DNA of 64,000 nt. Source: Planobispora longispora (GTDB lineage Bacteria; Actinomycetota; Actinomycetes; Streptosporangiales; Streptosporangiaceae). Every line of letters starts with the position of its first letter. The stretch's first letter is position 1. This document shows, piece by piece, positions 24,813 through 33,091 of the stretch. The stretch spans positions 62,001-126,000 of the forward strand of contig NZ_BOOH01000039.1 of assembly GCF_016863135.1 (NCBI RefSeq), in the 5' to 3' direction. The position numbers and the translations under genes are program-made. The notes under the pieces were generated by a model, which saw nothing but the letters and a program-made list of their open reading frames with translations, was not told the DNA's origin and made no database searches.

Positions 24813-25481
24813 CTACATGCGGGAGCGGGTCTGGTCGGTGACCTGCTGAGCCTGCTCCCGAGCCTGACCGCCCGTGGTCCTGGCGGCCTCGGTCGCGCTC
24901 TCCTTGACCTGCTGGGCCGCCTCCTGGGCGATGCCCTTGGCCTCCTGGCCGAGGTTCTGGGCCGATTCCTGGAGCGCGGCCTTGACCGGCTCCACCATGT
25001 CGCCCGCCTGCTCCTTGAGTTGCTCGGCGGCCCGGTTCTCGGCCTCGGTCCTGGGCAGGAGGGTCGCCGCCAGCAGTCCGGCGCCGAAGGCGATCATTCC
25101 CGCCGCCAGCGGGTTGCCCTGCGTGCTCCGCATCACCTGCTCCGGTGTCTCCTTCACCACTTCGGTGGCCTGGTGGGCCCCGTGCTTGACGGTCTCGGCG
25201 GCCTGCTGGGCGCCGTGCTTGACGGTGTCCGCCGCCCCGGACGCGCTCTCCCGGACCGAGTGGGCGGCCTGCCCGGCCTGCTCCCGCACCCGGTGGGCGG
25301 CGTGGGTCGGGGTCCCCATCACGCGCTCGCGCACCGCGTACATCTTCTGACGCATCCGCGCGGTACGGCGCTGCGCGATCCTCCGCGGGCTGGTCCGCTC
25401 GGCGAGCCGATCGACGTCGGCGGCCAGTTCCGCCCGGGTGGCGTTGATCTCCGCCCTTATTTCGTCAGGTTCCGCGCCCAT
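24813..25481 (-). CDS. DUF3618 domain protein with helical repeats
   Basis: A 222-aa protein started at ATG 25481 (GGAGGA 7 nt upstream). The DUF3618 motif is at the N-terminus: DEIRAEINATRAELAADVDRL. A single membrane segment lies near 135-155 (NPLAAGMIAFGAGLLAATLL). The rest is Ala/Gln/Glu-rich, with repeats of the form AxxTVKHGAQQAAETVKHGA, likely long amphipathic helices. Such proteins are encoded with holin-like DUF1469 proteins in actinobacterial envelope-stress sets, as here. They probably associate with the membrane surface. The 3' end of the upstream holin-like gene overlaps this gene's start by 25 bp. Confidence 0.85.
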   Translation of the reverse strand: MGAEPDEIRAEINATRAELAADVDRLAERTSPRRIAQRRTARMRQKMYAVRERVMGTPTHAAHRVREQAGQAAHSVRESASGAADTVKHGAQQAAETVKHGAHQATEVVKETPEQVMRSTQGNPLAAGMIAFGAGLLAATLLPRTEAENRAAEQLKEQAGDMVEPVKAALQESAQNLGQEAKGIAQEAAQQVKESATEAARTTGGQAREQAQQVTDQTRSRM

Positions 25482-25891
25482 TGTGCGTCCTCCTTGAGCG
25501 TCTCGATGGTCTGTTCCGGCTTGGGGGATACCTGCTGCATGCGCTTGCGTCCCGTCACGAACAGCGCCGCGCCGATCGCACCCCATACGACGGCGACGAT
25601 GAGCGCCGCCCAGCCCAGGTCCATGACGTTGCCCAGGCCGAACATGACGGCCAGGGTCACCAGCAGCGCGGTCATGTAGCCGGCGAACCCGGCCCCGCCG
25701 AGCAGTCCGGCGGCCTTGCCCGCCTTGGCCGCCTCCTGGCGGATCTCCGCCTTGGCCAGTTCCACCTCCTGGCGGAACAGCCGGGACATGTCCTCCCCGA
25801 TCTCGCTGATCAGCTGTCCCAGCGAGGGGGATTCCGCGTGACTGTCGACCCCGGTGTCCGGCCGGTGGTCAGGCCGAGGGGGCGCGCTCAT
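25457..25891 (-). CDS. Phage holin superfamily III-like membrane protein (DUF1469)
   Basis: A 144-aa protein with the DUF1469 pattern: SLGQLISEIGEDMSRLFRQE, then VELAKAEIRQEAAKAGKAAG, then two membrane helices (GYMTALLVTLAVMFGLG and ALIVAVVWGAIGAALFV). Despite its name the family is chromosomal and not tied to prophages. It is usually encoded next to DUF3618 proteins. It overlaps the upstream gene's stop by 4 bp (ATGA) and the downstream DUF3618 start by 25 bp, so the three are translated as a unit. Confidence 0.87.
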   Translation of the reverse strand: MSAPPRPDHRPDTGVDSHAESPSLGQLISEIGEDMSRLFRQEVELAKAEIRQEAAKAGKAAGLLGGAGFAGYMTALLVTLAVMFGLGNVMDLGWAALIVAVVWGAIGAALFVTGRKRMQQVSPKPEQTIETLKEDAQWARNLTK

Positions 25892-26610
25892 CGCGACTCA
25901 CCGTCCCAGCGGTTCGGCGGGTAGGCGCCCTGCGACTCCGCCGGGATGCTCTCCGGGGTCGTCGGCCGCGCCAGGGGGTCGGCCTGCTGCACCGACTGGT
26001 ACGGCGGCGTCGTGTGCGCGGGCGGGGTCACCGGTCGCGCCGGCGTCTCCGCGACGCTCGCGGCGGTCGGGGTGAAGGCGGTGCCGCTCCCGGTGCCCGT
26101 CGACGTGGTGCCGCTGCCCGTGTCCGACGACGTGACGCCCGTCGTGGCCTTGGCGACCCGGCCGGCCAGGAATCCGGCCACCAACGCCCCGGCCAGGAAC
26201 AGGCCCGGACGGCGGCGGGCGAAGTTCTGGACCTCGTCCACCACGCCGGCCAGCCCGTGCTCTTCCAGGTAGTCGGCGGCACGCCGTCCGCTGTCGGCGA
26301 TCTGCTGGACCGCTCCATGGACCGGGGAGTCCGGCTTGACGGCCTCCTTCATCGACGACAGGTCGTCGGACCACTGGCGGATGCCCTGAGCCGCGCGGCG
26401 GCTCTGGTGCTGCGCCTGCTCCCCCACTCGGTCGCGCAGCTGTCCCGCCACGCGACGCGCCTGGTGCCTGGCCTCTCCGGCCACCGCCCGCGTCTGCTCC
26501 TTGGCGGTCTCCGCGACCTCCCCCGCGGCCGACTTGGCCTGCTGGGCCGTCGTCTGCATCCCCCCGCTCTGTCCGGAGTAGTCCCCCGCTCCGGTCGGAT
26601 ACTCACTCAC
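25888..26610 (-). CDS. Tail-anchored-like stress protein with Ala/Gln-rich helix
   Basis: A 240-aa protein started at GTG 26610, with GGAGG 6 nt upstream. Residues 20-120 form a long Ala/Gln/Arg-rich amphipathic helical region (QTTAQQAKSAAGEVAETAKE). One hydrophobic segment lies near 145-160 (LFLAGALVAGFLAGRVA), and the C-terminal third is Thr/Pro-rich and disordered. No named domain was recognised; the layout resembles YtjA/Tic20-like stress accessory proteins. It is the first gene of the stress set, and its stop overlaps the holin-like start. Confidence 0.75.
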   Translation of the reverse strand: MSEYPTGAGDYSGQSGGMQTTAQQAKSAAGEVAETAKEQTRAVAGEARHQARRVAGQLRDRVGEQAQHQSRRAAQGIRQWSDDLSSMKEAVKPDSPVHGAVQQIADSGRRAADYLEEHGLAGVVDEVQNFARRRPGLFLAGALVAGFLAGRVAKATTGVTSSDTGSGTTSTGTGSGTAFTPTAASVAETPARPVTPPAHTTPPYQSVQQADPLARPTTPESIPAESQGAYPPNRWDGESR

Positions 26611-26651
26611 CGATGCCTCCAGCGGTTGTTCCTTTTCGGATGATGCGCCCG

Positions 26652-26657
26652 CTACCC
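26652..26657 (-). promoter_or_regulatory. Candidate SigB/SigF-type -10 element (GGGTAG)
   Basis: On the minus strand GGGTAG occurs 42 nt before the GTG start of the stress set, close to the GGGTAY element of actinobacterial general-stress promoters. A GTTT lies further upstream, but at 21 nt it is more distant than the usual 14-17, so support is weak. Confidence 0.3.
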
Positions 26658-26845
26658 TCAAGGACCGCATACATTCACAAACCGCTTAAAACAGCGTCAA
26701 TGATCTCCTTTGCCGATCAGTTCTTTGCCGCGACCCCTTCACGATCCCCACCGCCCCGGCGTTCCCCCTTCACCTGCGGGTACGGCTTCCGCCGGGAACG
26801 GCCGGCCACCGGCCGCGGCGGGCGATCACTTGTCAGGAGGCGGCC

Positions 26846-27988
26846 ATGAAACCGGTGCGGCGCATGGCGGAATCCGCCGTGTCCGTCCTGACCGTGGCGG
26901 TCCTGGCCTTCGGGGCCCTGGCGTGCGGCTCCACCGGGGAGACCGGCCGGGACGACGGCCCGGCCGCCACCGCCTCCGGGGGCGCCGCCTCCCGGACCGC
27001 CGCGGACGGTTTCCGGATCGGCCTGCTGCTCCCCGACTCGACGGCCGCCCGCTACGACAGGTTCGACCATCCCTACATCGCCCAGGAGATCGCGACGCTC
27101 TGCCCCATGTGCGAGGTGGTGTACCGGAACGCCAACCAGGATCCGGGCCGGCAGGAGCAGCAGATCGACGAGATGCTCGCGAGCGACGTCCGGGTTCTCA
27201 TCCTCGACCCGGTGGACGCCGCGGCGATCGGCCCGGCGGTGGTCAGGGCCAAGTCCCGGGGGCTCGGCGTGGTCTCCTACGACCGTCTGGCCGCGGGCCC
27301 GATCGACGCCTACGTCTCCTTCGACAACGTCGAGGTGGGCAGGGCGCAGGGCGAGGCCCTGCTCAAGGCGGTCGAGAAGAGCGGGTCCCGCGGGCGCGGC
27401 CCCATCGTGATGATCAACGGCTCGCCCACCGATCCCAACGCGGAGCAGGTCAAGCGGGGCGCCCACGCCGTCCTCGACGGCCGGGTGGAGATCGGCAGGG
27501 AGTACGACATCCCCGGCTGGAGCCCCGACCAGGCCAACACCCGGGCGGCCGAGGCGTTCGCCGAACTCGGCGCGGACAGGGTCGCCGGCGTCTACGCGGC
27601 CAACGACGGCATGGCCGCGGGCGCCGTCCAGGCGATGCGCGCCGCGGGGCTGCCCGGGAGGATCCCGCTGACCGGCCAGGACGCCGAGCTGGCGGCCGTC
27701 CAGCGCATCCTGCTCGGCACCCAGACGATGACCGTCTACAAACCGATCAGGCCCCAGGCGCGAAGCGCCGCCCGGATGGCCGTCGACCTCGGCAGCGGTA
27801 CGGCGGTGAAGGCCGTCCGGACCGTGGGCAACGGCACGTCGTCCGCGATCCCCGCCGAGATCATACAGCCGACCGTGGTCACCGCGGCCAACGTCGGCAC
27901 GACCGTGGTCGAGGACGGCTTCTGGACGATCGAGGAGATCTGCGCCGGGGACGTCCGCAACGCCTGCCGCGCCGCCGGGCTCACCTGA
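26846..27988 (+). CDS. Sugar-binding lipoprotein of an ABC transporter (xylose/ribose type)
   Basis: A 380-aa periplasmic binding protein-like lipoprotein. The signal peptide ends at the lipobox-like ALACG. The type I fold then runs as FRIGLLLPDSTAARYDRFDHP, VVYRNANQDPGRQEQQIDEM, LDPVDAAAIGPAV, and VAGVYAANDGMAAGAVQAM, with CGD-like Cys residues near the C-terminus (ICAGDVRNACRA). The hinge phrase ILDPVDAAA is typical of XylF-like proteins. No permease or ATPase gene lies nearby, so it is an orphan solute receptor, or it feeds a distant transporter or sensor. It is divergent from the stress set. Confidence 0.88.
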   Translation: MKPVRRMAESAVSVLTVAVLAFGALACGSTGETGRDDGPAATASGGAASRTAADGFRIGLLLPDSTAARYDRFDHPYIAQEIATLCPMCEVVYRNANQDPGRQEQQIDEMLASDVRVLILDPVDAAAIGPAVVRAKSRGLGVVSYDRLAAGPIDAYVSFDNVEVGRAQGEALLKAVEKSGSRGRGPIVMINGSPTDPNAEQVKRGAHAVLDGRVEIGREYDIPGWSPDQANTRAAEAFAELGADRVAGVYAANDGMAAGAVQAMRAAGLPGRIPLTGQDAELAAVQRILLGTQTMTVYKPIRPQARSAARMAVDLGSGTAVKAVRTVGNGTSSAIPAEIIQPTVVTAANVGTTVVEDGFWTIEEICAGDVRNACRAAGLT

Positions 27989-28001
27989 CCGGGCGGGACC
28001 G

Positions 28002-28997
28002 TCAGGCGTCCCTGTGCCCGTTCACGTCGAAGTGGACCCGCGTGGTGGTGCCGTCCGGGCCGGTGTGCACCCGGACCAGATCGCCCAGGAGGTGCGTCAC
28101 GAGCAGGCCGCGCGAGCCGAGCTGGCGGGCGTCGGCCGGGTGGCGTCCCGCGAGGGGGTCGGTGATGTGGCCGGCGTCGCTGATCTCGAAGACCACCTGC
28201 CCGTTCTCCCGCCAGATCCGCAGGGTGCCCGATCCGCCGCCGTGGTCGAGGCTGTTGGCGGCCAGCTCGCTGGCGATCAGCCGCAGGTCCTCCAGGCGGC
28301 TGCCGGACAGCCCGGACCGGGCGGCGTGCTCGACGGCGAAGGCGCGGACCCTGGCCAGGGGGCCGGGGTGGAGGTCGTAGCCGTACCGCATCGTGGCGGC
28401 GCCCTCGGGGGCGGACAGCGGCTGGTTGCACGCCCGCAGCACGTCGTCCAGCGCGTACCGGGTGCTGGGGCGCGTTCCGGAGGCGTCGACGATCACGGGG
28501 TGGGTCTCCTCCGCGTCCTTGATGACCGCGGGATCCAGCCTCTCGGCGTCGTAGGGGCACAGGATCGTGACGTCCCGGCCGGTGAACGCCAGGTTGATCA
28601 GCGCCTCGTGCTGGAGGCACGCCGGGTATTCGGCCTCGGAACGGCCGGCCCAGATGGGCTCTCCGATGATGCGGACGCGGGTGCCCGGGTGACGGTCGGC
28701 GAAGGCGCGCAGCACGTTGGGGATGATCCGCCCCGGGTTGCGCCCGGCCTCCTCCATGTTCATCAGCCGCACCCTGGCGGCCTGGCGCTCACCCAGCGCC
28801 TCGCGGATCAGGGTCAGGTTCCGCTGCGGCACGGCGACCGCGACCGGCTGCCCCGCCGCCAGTCCGTCCAGGATGAAGGGCACGGTTCCCAGGAGATAGT
28901 CGCCGACGCCGCGGTAGAAGAGCGCCGGGTGCTCGAAAGTAGGATGCTGCGGCCGCCCAGAAATCCACTCCTCTGGTTCGATTGCCACACTGACCAT
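28002..28997 (-). CDS. MEDS-domain / HATPase regulator (RsbA-like anti-sigma factor)
   Basis: A 331-aa cytosolic protein. Residues about 12-190 form a MEDS sensor (HPALFYRGVGDYLLGTVPFI, then FADRHPGTRVRIIGEPIW, then EALINLAFTGRDVTILCPYD). Residues 215-331 form an HATPase_c_2 domain (LRLIASELAANSLDHGGGSG, then SRGLLVTHLLGDLVRV), the fold of anti-sigma factor kinases such as RsbW. The combination is the RsbA-type regulator common in actinobacteria, expected to control a SigB-like factor or anti-anti-sigma proteins. No sigma factor is adjacent. The start ATG 28997 is preferred over the longer frame (29078), with modest support. Confidence 0.85.
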   Translation of the reverse strand: MVSVAIEPEEWISGRPQHPTFEHPALFYRGVGDYLLGTVPFILDGLAAGQPVAVAVPQRNLTLIREALGERQAARVRLMNMEEAGRNPGRIIPNVLRAFADRHPGTRVRIIGEPIWAGRSEAEYPACLQHEALINLAFTGRDVTILCPYDAERLDPAVIKDAEETHPVIVDASGTRPSTRYALDDVLRACNQPLSAPEGAATMRYGYDLHPGPLARVRAFAVEHAARSGLSGSRLEDLRLIASELAANSLDHGGGSGTLRIWRENGQVVFEISDAGHITDPLAGRHPADARQLGSRGLLVTHLLGDLVRVHTGPDGTTTRVHFDVNGHRDA

Positions 28998-29184
28998 CCC
29001 GAATCGATGAACCGATATCTCCAACGTACCCTCTGCCCCGTTTTCCGGGACAAGGATCCGCCGAGTGACACGGGGCACACCCTGTTTTCCCCCAGGCGGT
29101 TCACGGGCAGGTCAAGCGCCGAGTGCCTCGATGATCCGACGGACGGAGCCGTCCCAGGGGCGCGCGGCGACGCCATAGGGAAAG

Positions 29185-30174
29185 ATGCCTGACATGCGTA
29201 TTCTGATCATCGGCGGTACCCGGTTCGTCGGCCGGCACATCACCGAGGCCGCGCTCGCGGCCGGGCACGACGTCTCCCTCCTGCACCGAGGGCGGACCGG
29301 CCCGGATCTCTTCCCCGAGGCGGAGCACATCCTGGCCGACCGCGACAGCGGCCTGTCGGTCCTGGGCGGCCGGGAGTGGGACGCGACGATCGACGTCAGC
29401 GCCTATCTGCCGGCCCAGGTCGAGGCACTGGCCGGCGCCGTCTCGACCGGCCAGTACGTCTTCGTCTCCACCACGGCCGTCTACGCCACCCCCAAGGAGC
29501 CGGGCTTCACCGAGGACTCCCCGCTCGCGGAGCTCCCCGACCCCGCCGGCCCGGTCCCCGACGTCGTGACCGGCCAGACGTACGGCCCGCTGAAGGTCCT
29601 GTGCGAGCGGGCGGCGACCGGCGCGTTCGGCCCGGGAACACTGGTCGTCCGCCCGACCTACGTGATCGGCCCGCACGACTACACCGGCCGCTTCACCTAC
29701 TGGGTCAACCGGATCGCCCGCGGCGGCGAGGTCCTGGCCCCCGGCGACCCGGACGACCCGATCCAGGTGATCGACGGGCGCGACATGGCCTCCTGGATCG
29801 TCGCCATGACGGAGAAGGCGGAGGGCGGCACCTTCCACGCCGTCAGCCCGCCCCCGCCGTTCACCTTCGGCGACATGCTTCGGGCGATCGCCGCCGAGGT
29901 CGCCCCGCCCGGGACCACTCTCACCTGGGTGGACGCCGACTTCCTGCTCGCCCGCGGTGAGAACGGCCGTTCCCTTCCCCTGTGGGGCGAGGGCGACGCG
30001 TGGACCGCGGCCAACACCGCCGACCCGTCCGCCGCCCACGCCGCCGGTCTCGCCCCCCGCCCGTTCGCCCGATCGGTCCGCGAGATCCGCGCGTCCGAGG
30101 CGGGCTTCTCCGTCGAGACCACGATCACCCCGGAGAGGGAGGCCGAGCTCCTGGCCGCCTGGCACGCCCGCTGA
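29185..30174 (+). CDS. NAD-dependent epimerase/dehydratase family protein
   Basis: A 329-aa extended short-chain dehydrogenase. The nucleotide-binding motif is ILIIGGTRFVGRHITEAAL at the N-terminus; YVFVSTTAVYATPKEPG supplies the Ser/Thr region, and TYGPLKVLCERA carries Tyr and Lys of the YxxxK motif. The C-terminal half (VRPTYVIGPHDYTGRF) is typical of atypical, sugar-epimerase-like members. The substrate cannot be assigned. ATG 29185 has AGGG 5 nt upstream; ATG 29194 is possible. The following VOC gene is on the same strand 50 nt downstream. Confidence 0.88.
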   Translation: MPDMRILIIGGTRFVGRHITEAALAAGHDVSLLHRGRTGPDLFPEAEHILADRDSGLSVLGGREWDATIDVSAYLPAQVEALAGAVSTGQYVFVSTTAVYATPKEPGFTEDSPLAELPDPAGPVPDVVTGQTYGPLKVLCERAATGAFGPGTLVVRPTYVIGPHDYTGRFTYWVNRIARGGEVLAPGDPDDPIQVIDGRDMASWIVAMTEKAEGGTFHAVSPPPPFTFGDMLRAIAAEVAPPGTTLTWVDADFLLARGENGRSLPLWGEGDAWTAANTADPSAAHAAGLAPRPFARSVREIRASEAGFSVETTITPEREAELLAAWHAR

Positions 30175-30224
30175 CCCGGGTCCGGCCGCCGCCCCCGAAG
30201 ATCGGCATCTGCCAGAATCGGCGC

Positions 30225-30593
30225 ATGCTGAACATTCGGACGATCGTGCTGGGCGTCGACGACGTGCCGCGGGCGATCGAGTTCTGGACCCGGGCACTGG
30301 GATACGTCCCGCGCGAGGGTGAGGTGCGGGACGACTGGGCGGTGCTCGAACCGGCCGGCGGCGCCGGCGTCGCGCTGGCGCTCGACCTCAGCGAGTCGCC
30401 GGTCCAGGAGCATCCGCGCGTCCACATCGACCTCTACGCCCGGGACACCGCCGACCAGGCCGCGGAGGTGGAGCGGCTGATCGCGCTCGGGGCCGGGCGG
30501 GTCGACTGGGACCTCTACCCCGAGGACCCCGACTTCGTCGTCCTGGCCGACCCCGACGGGAACCGCTTCTGCGTCATCGACCCGACCCACTGA
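30225..30593 (+). CDS. VOC family protein (glyoxalase-like)
   Basis: A 122-aa single-domain VOC protein: VLGVDDVPRAIEFWTRALGY at the start, then RVHIDLYARDTADQAAEV and FVVLADPDGNRFCVID at the end. The usual metal-binding His and Glu positions are partly present (VHIDL and FCVID), so catalysis is uncertain. The start ATG 30225 fits the domain boundary; the longer frame is spurious. The last 20 bp overlap the converging racemase gene, and the stop-codon region is repeated in tandem. Confidence 0.87.
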   Translation: MLNIRTIVLGVDDVPRAIEFWTRALGYVPREGEVRDDWAVLEPAGGAGVALALDLSESPVQEHPRVHIDLYARDTADQAAEVERLIALGAGRVDWDLYPEDPDFVVLADPDGNRFCVIDPTH

Positions 30594-31326
30594 GCCCCGA
30601 CCCACTGAGTTCCGGCCCGCTGGGTTTCGCCGTACCGGCCAGCGCCAGGTCCACGGCGCGCTCGACGTGCAGGCGGGTGGAGTCGAACACCGGGACCGCG
30701 CTGTCCTGCGGGCCGATCAGCAAGGTGATCTCCGTACAGCCGAGGATGACCCCCTGGGCTCCGCGGGCGGTCAGGTCCGCGATGATCTCCCGGTACGCCC
30801 GGCGGGAGGCGTCCTCGACCCGGTTGCGGGTCAGCTCCCGGTAGATGACGTCGTGCACCAGGGTGCGGCCGGGCTCGTCGGGGACGATCAGGTCGATCCC
30901 GTGCCCGCGCATCCGGTCGCGGTAGAAGTCCATCTCCATCGTGAACCGGGTGCCGAGCAGTCCCACGGTCGTGAGCCCCGCCCCGGCGATCCGTTCCGCC
31001 GTGGCGTCGACGATGTGCACGAACGGCACCTCGATCGCGGCCTCGATCTCCCCGGCGACCCGGTGCATGGTGTTGGTGCACAGCAGGACCAGCTCCGCCC
31101 CGCCCTCCTGGAGCGTCCGCGCCGCCCGGGACAGCAGCCGGCCGGCCGCGGCCCAGTCGCCCGCCCGCTGCATGGCCTCGACCTCGGCGAAGTCCACGGT
31201 CAGCATGAGGCTGCGGGCGCAGTGGTGGCCGCCCAGCCGGCGGCGGACCTCCTCGTTGAGCAGGCGGTAGTACTCCGCCGAGGACTCCCAGCTCATGCCG
31301 CCGATCAGGCCGATGGTTCGCGTCAT
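30574..31326 (-). CDS. Aspartate/glutamate racemase family protein
   Basis: A 250-aa protein with the Asp/Glu racemase signatures: IGLIGGMSWESSAEYYRLLN, then LVLLCTNTMHRVAGEIEAA with the first catalytic Cys, and GVILGCTEITLLIG with the second. These are the two cysteines of cofactor-independent racemases (YgeA/Asp racemase type). Substrate candidates are aspartate, glutamate or a related amino acid. ATG 31326 has AGGA upstream. The C-terminal tail SGPELSGSGLSGSGR is low complexity because it reads through the stop-codon repeats of the converging VOC gene. It is divergent from the LysR gene. Confidence 0.9.
   Translation of the reverse strand: MTRTIGLIGGMSWESSAEYYRLLNEEVRRRLGGHHCARSLMLTVDFAEVEAMQRAGDWAAAGRLLSRAARTLQEGGAELVLLCTNTMHRVAGEIEAAIEVPFVHIVDATAERIAGAGLTTVGLLGTRFTMEMDFYRDRMRGHGIDLIVPDEPGRTLVHDVIYRELTRNRVEDASRRAYREIIADLTARGAQGVILGCTEITLLIGPQDSAVPVFDSTRLHVERAVDLALAGTAKPSGPELSGSGLSGSGR
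30584..30624. repeat. 15-bp tandem repeat over the converging VOC/racemase ends
   Basis: GACCCACTGAG occurs at 30584 and 30599, with a degraded third copy at 30614. The first contains the VOC stop codon. All copies also encode the tail of the racemase on the other strand. Confidence 0.75.
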
Positions 31327-31403
31327 GCGGAAATCCTGGCGCGAGCCGCGGCCCCATAGGTAGACCTGGATTCCTTTGTCGACCCCCAAGCGATACTTAT
31401 GCC

Positions 31404-32327
31404 ATGACCCACGGTATGGACCCCCACCGCCTGCTGGTCTTCCGGGAGATCGCCCACGCCGGGTCGATCGCCGGCGCGGCCCGCGCCCTCGGCTGGACCC
31501 AGCCCGCGGTCAGCCAGCACCTGCGCCACCTGGAGCGGCGGGCGGGGATGGCCCTCGTGCTGCGTCTCCCGCGCGGCGTCCGGCTCACCGAGGCGGGCCG
31601 GCTCCTGCTCCGCCACGCCGACGCCGTCGCCACCCGCCTGCAGGCCGCCGCCGACGACCTCGACGCCCTGGCCCAGCTGCGGGAGGGCGCCGTACGGCTG
31701 GCCGCCTTCCCCTCGGCCAGCGCCACCGTCGTCCCGGCCGCCATGGACCTGCTCGTCCGGCGCCATCCCGGGGTGGACGTACGGCTGCGCGAGGCCGAAC
31801 CGCCCGAGGCGTCCGCCCTGCTGGCCGCCGGGGAGGCCGACCTGGCCGTGACGTTCGCCCACGCCGGTCAGGAACCGGACGACCACCCCGGACTGGTCCG
31901 GACGCCGGTCGGCGAGGATCCGCTCCTGCTGGTCCTGCCACGCTCGCATCCGCAGGCCGTGCCCGGAGACCGGCCGGTGAGCCTGCGGTCGCTGGCCGCC
32001 GAGGCGTGGATCGCCGGCTGCGAACGGTGCGCCGCCGGGCTCCGCCGGGCCTGCGAGGAGGCCGGGTTCGTCCCCGACGTACGGCACGGCACCGACGACT
32101 ACGTGGTCACCCAGGCGCTGATCGCCCGCGGCCTGGGGGTCGGGCTGCTGCCCCGTCTCGCTCTGGACGCCTTCACCGCCCCCGGCGTCGCCGTCCGGCC
32201 CGTTCCGGGGCTCCGCCCCCGCACGCTGTATCTGGTCCACCCCCGCGAGGCCGACCAGATCCCGGCGGTCCGCGCCACCCTCCGCGCCCTGCGCGACACC
32301 CTCGCCCCGGCGGCGCCGCCGATCTAG
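31404..32327 (+). CDS. LysR family transcriptional regulator
   Basis: A 307-aa LysR regulator. The N-terminal winged helix-turn-helix is FREIAHAGSIAGAARALGWT, then QPAVSQHLRHLERRAGMALV and TEAGRLLLRHADAV. The effector-binding domain starts with VRLAAFPSASATVVPAAMDLL. It is divergent from the racemase gene, so that gene is its most likely target. A short palindrome AGGTAGACCT (31358-31367) in the shared 77-bp space is a candidate half of its site. Met5 (31416) is an alternative start. The 3' end overlaps the converging wHTH gene by 4 bp. Confidence 0.92.
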   Translation: MTHGMDPHRLLVFREIAHAGSIAGAARALGWTQPAVSQHLRHLERRAGMALVLRLPRGVRLTEAGRLLLRHADAVATRLQAAADDLDALAQLREGAVRLAAFPSASATVVPAAMDLLVRRHPGVDVRLREAEPPEASALLAAGEADLAVTFAHAGQEPDDHPGLVRTPVGEDPLLLVLPRSHPQAVPGDRPVSLRSLAAEAWIAGCERCAAGLRRACEEAGFVPDVRHGTDDYVVTQALIARGLGVGLLPRLALDAFTAPGVAVRPVPGLRPRTLYLVHPREADQIPAVRATLRALRDTLAPAAPPI

Positions 32328-32632
32328 TGCTGCTCGCCGACGATCGCCCGGAGTGCGGCGACGTGGCCCCGGTAGGCGGCGCGGCCGGGTTCGGTGAGCT
32401 GGAGCCAGACGCGCTGGCGGGTGTCGCGTACGGCCTTGCGCTGTTTGACGTAACCGGCCTCGATCAGCACGGCCACCTGCTTGCTGAGCACGGAGGCGCT
32501 GACCCCGAGCTGCTCTTGGACAACGCTGAACTCGGCCTCGGCGACCGCCTCCAGCAGGGCGCAGATCCGCAGCCGGTTCGGCGCGTGGATCGTCATGTCG
32601 AACCCGCCTGTGAGGTCGTGCGCGTCTGTCAT
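32324..32632 (-). CDS. Winged-helix transcriptional regulator (MarR/ArsR-like)
   Basis: A 102-aa winged-helix protein: RLRICALLEAVAEAEFSVVQ, then EQLGVSASVLSKQVAVLIEA for the recognition helix, then GYVKQRKAVRDTRQRVWLQL for the wing. It is a single-domain repressor type typically coupled to a membrane protein gene, as here. Its start overlaps the stop of the upstream membrane-protein gene by 4 bp (ATGA), so it is the second gene of a two-gene operon. The operon's upstream region holds four copies of GGAAAGTC in two inverted pairs, the probable binding sites for this protein. Confidence 0.88.
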   Translation of the reverse strand: MTDAHDLTGGFDMTIHAPNRLRICALLEAVAEAEFSVVQEQLGVSASVLSKQVAVLIEAGYVKQRKAVRDTRQRVWLQLTEPGRAAYRGHVAALRAIVGEQH

Positions 32633-33090
32633 GCTGACGTCCGGGAAGGCCTGCGGCAGTAAATAGTGAGAGCGAACATGGCGACGGCGTTCACCGCCGC
32701 CGAGATGCCCCAGCCCCACGCCTGGCCGTACCGCACATCGAGCACGGCGGCAGCCGCCATGAGGCCGACGAGGAGCAGCCCGGCCAGCGCCATCACCACC
32801 ACCTGGCGCCTGTCGCCCCTGCTCACGATCCCGAACCTGTTGAAGAACACCCGCATGGCGACCATGATCCCCGCGATCGACGCCAGGGAGACGACGGCAC
32901 CCGTGGGCTGCGGGAGCAGCACGCTCAGCGGAGCTGCCGCACTCAGGAGGGCGATGGTGGCGGGGTACCACATCGGCATCGGCGTGGCGTGGAGAGTGGC
33001 CTGGACCTGCTCCACCTGGCGGAGCGCCGCAGCAGCCTCCTCACGGGACAGCCGGGGGGCGGGGTTCTGGGAGCTCGCTTGTGTTTCCAT
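32629..33090 (-). CDS. Small integral membrane protein
   Basis: A 153-aa membrane protein with an N-terminal cytosolic helix (SREEAAAALRQVEQVQATL) and four predicted membrane segments, for example YPATIALLSAAAPLSVLL and VVVMALAGLLLVGLMAAAAV. The four-helix pattern is common in proteins encoded next to wHTH regulators in actinobacteria. Function unknown. It is the first gene of an operon with the winged-helix regulator. Confidence 0.8.
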   Translation of the reverse strand: METQASSQNPAPRLSREEAAAALRQVEQVQATLHATPMPMWYPATIALLSAAAPLSVLLPQPTGAVVSLASIAGIMVAMRVFFNRFGIVSRGDRRQVVVMALAGLLLVGLMAAAAVLDVRYGQAWGWGISAAVNAVAMFALTIYCRRPSRTSA

Positions 33091-33091
33091 G

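Noticed and set aside
25457-25891. Prophage remnant suggested by the holin-like protein
   Set aside because: DUF1469 proteins are chromosomal stress-set proteins; no phage structural genes or integrase lie nearby.
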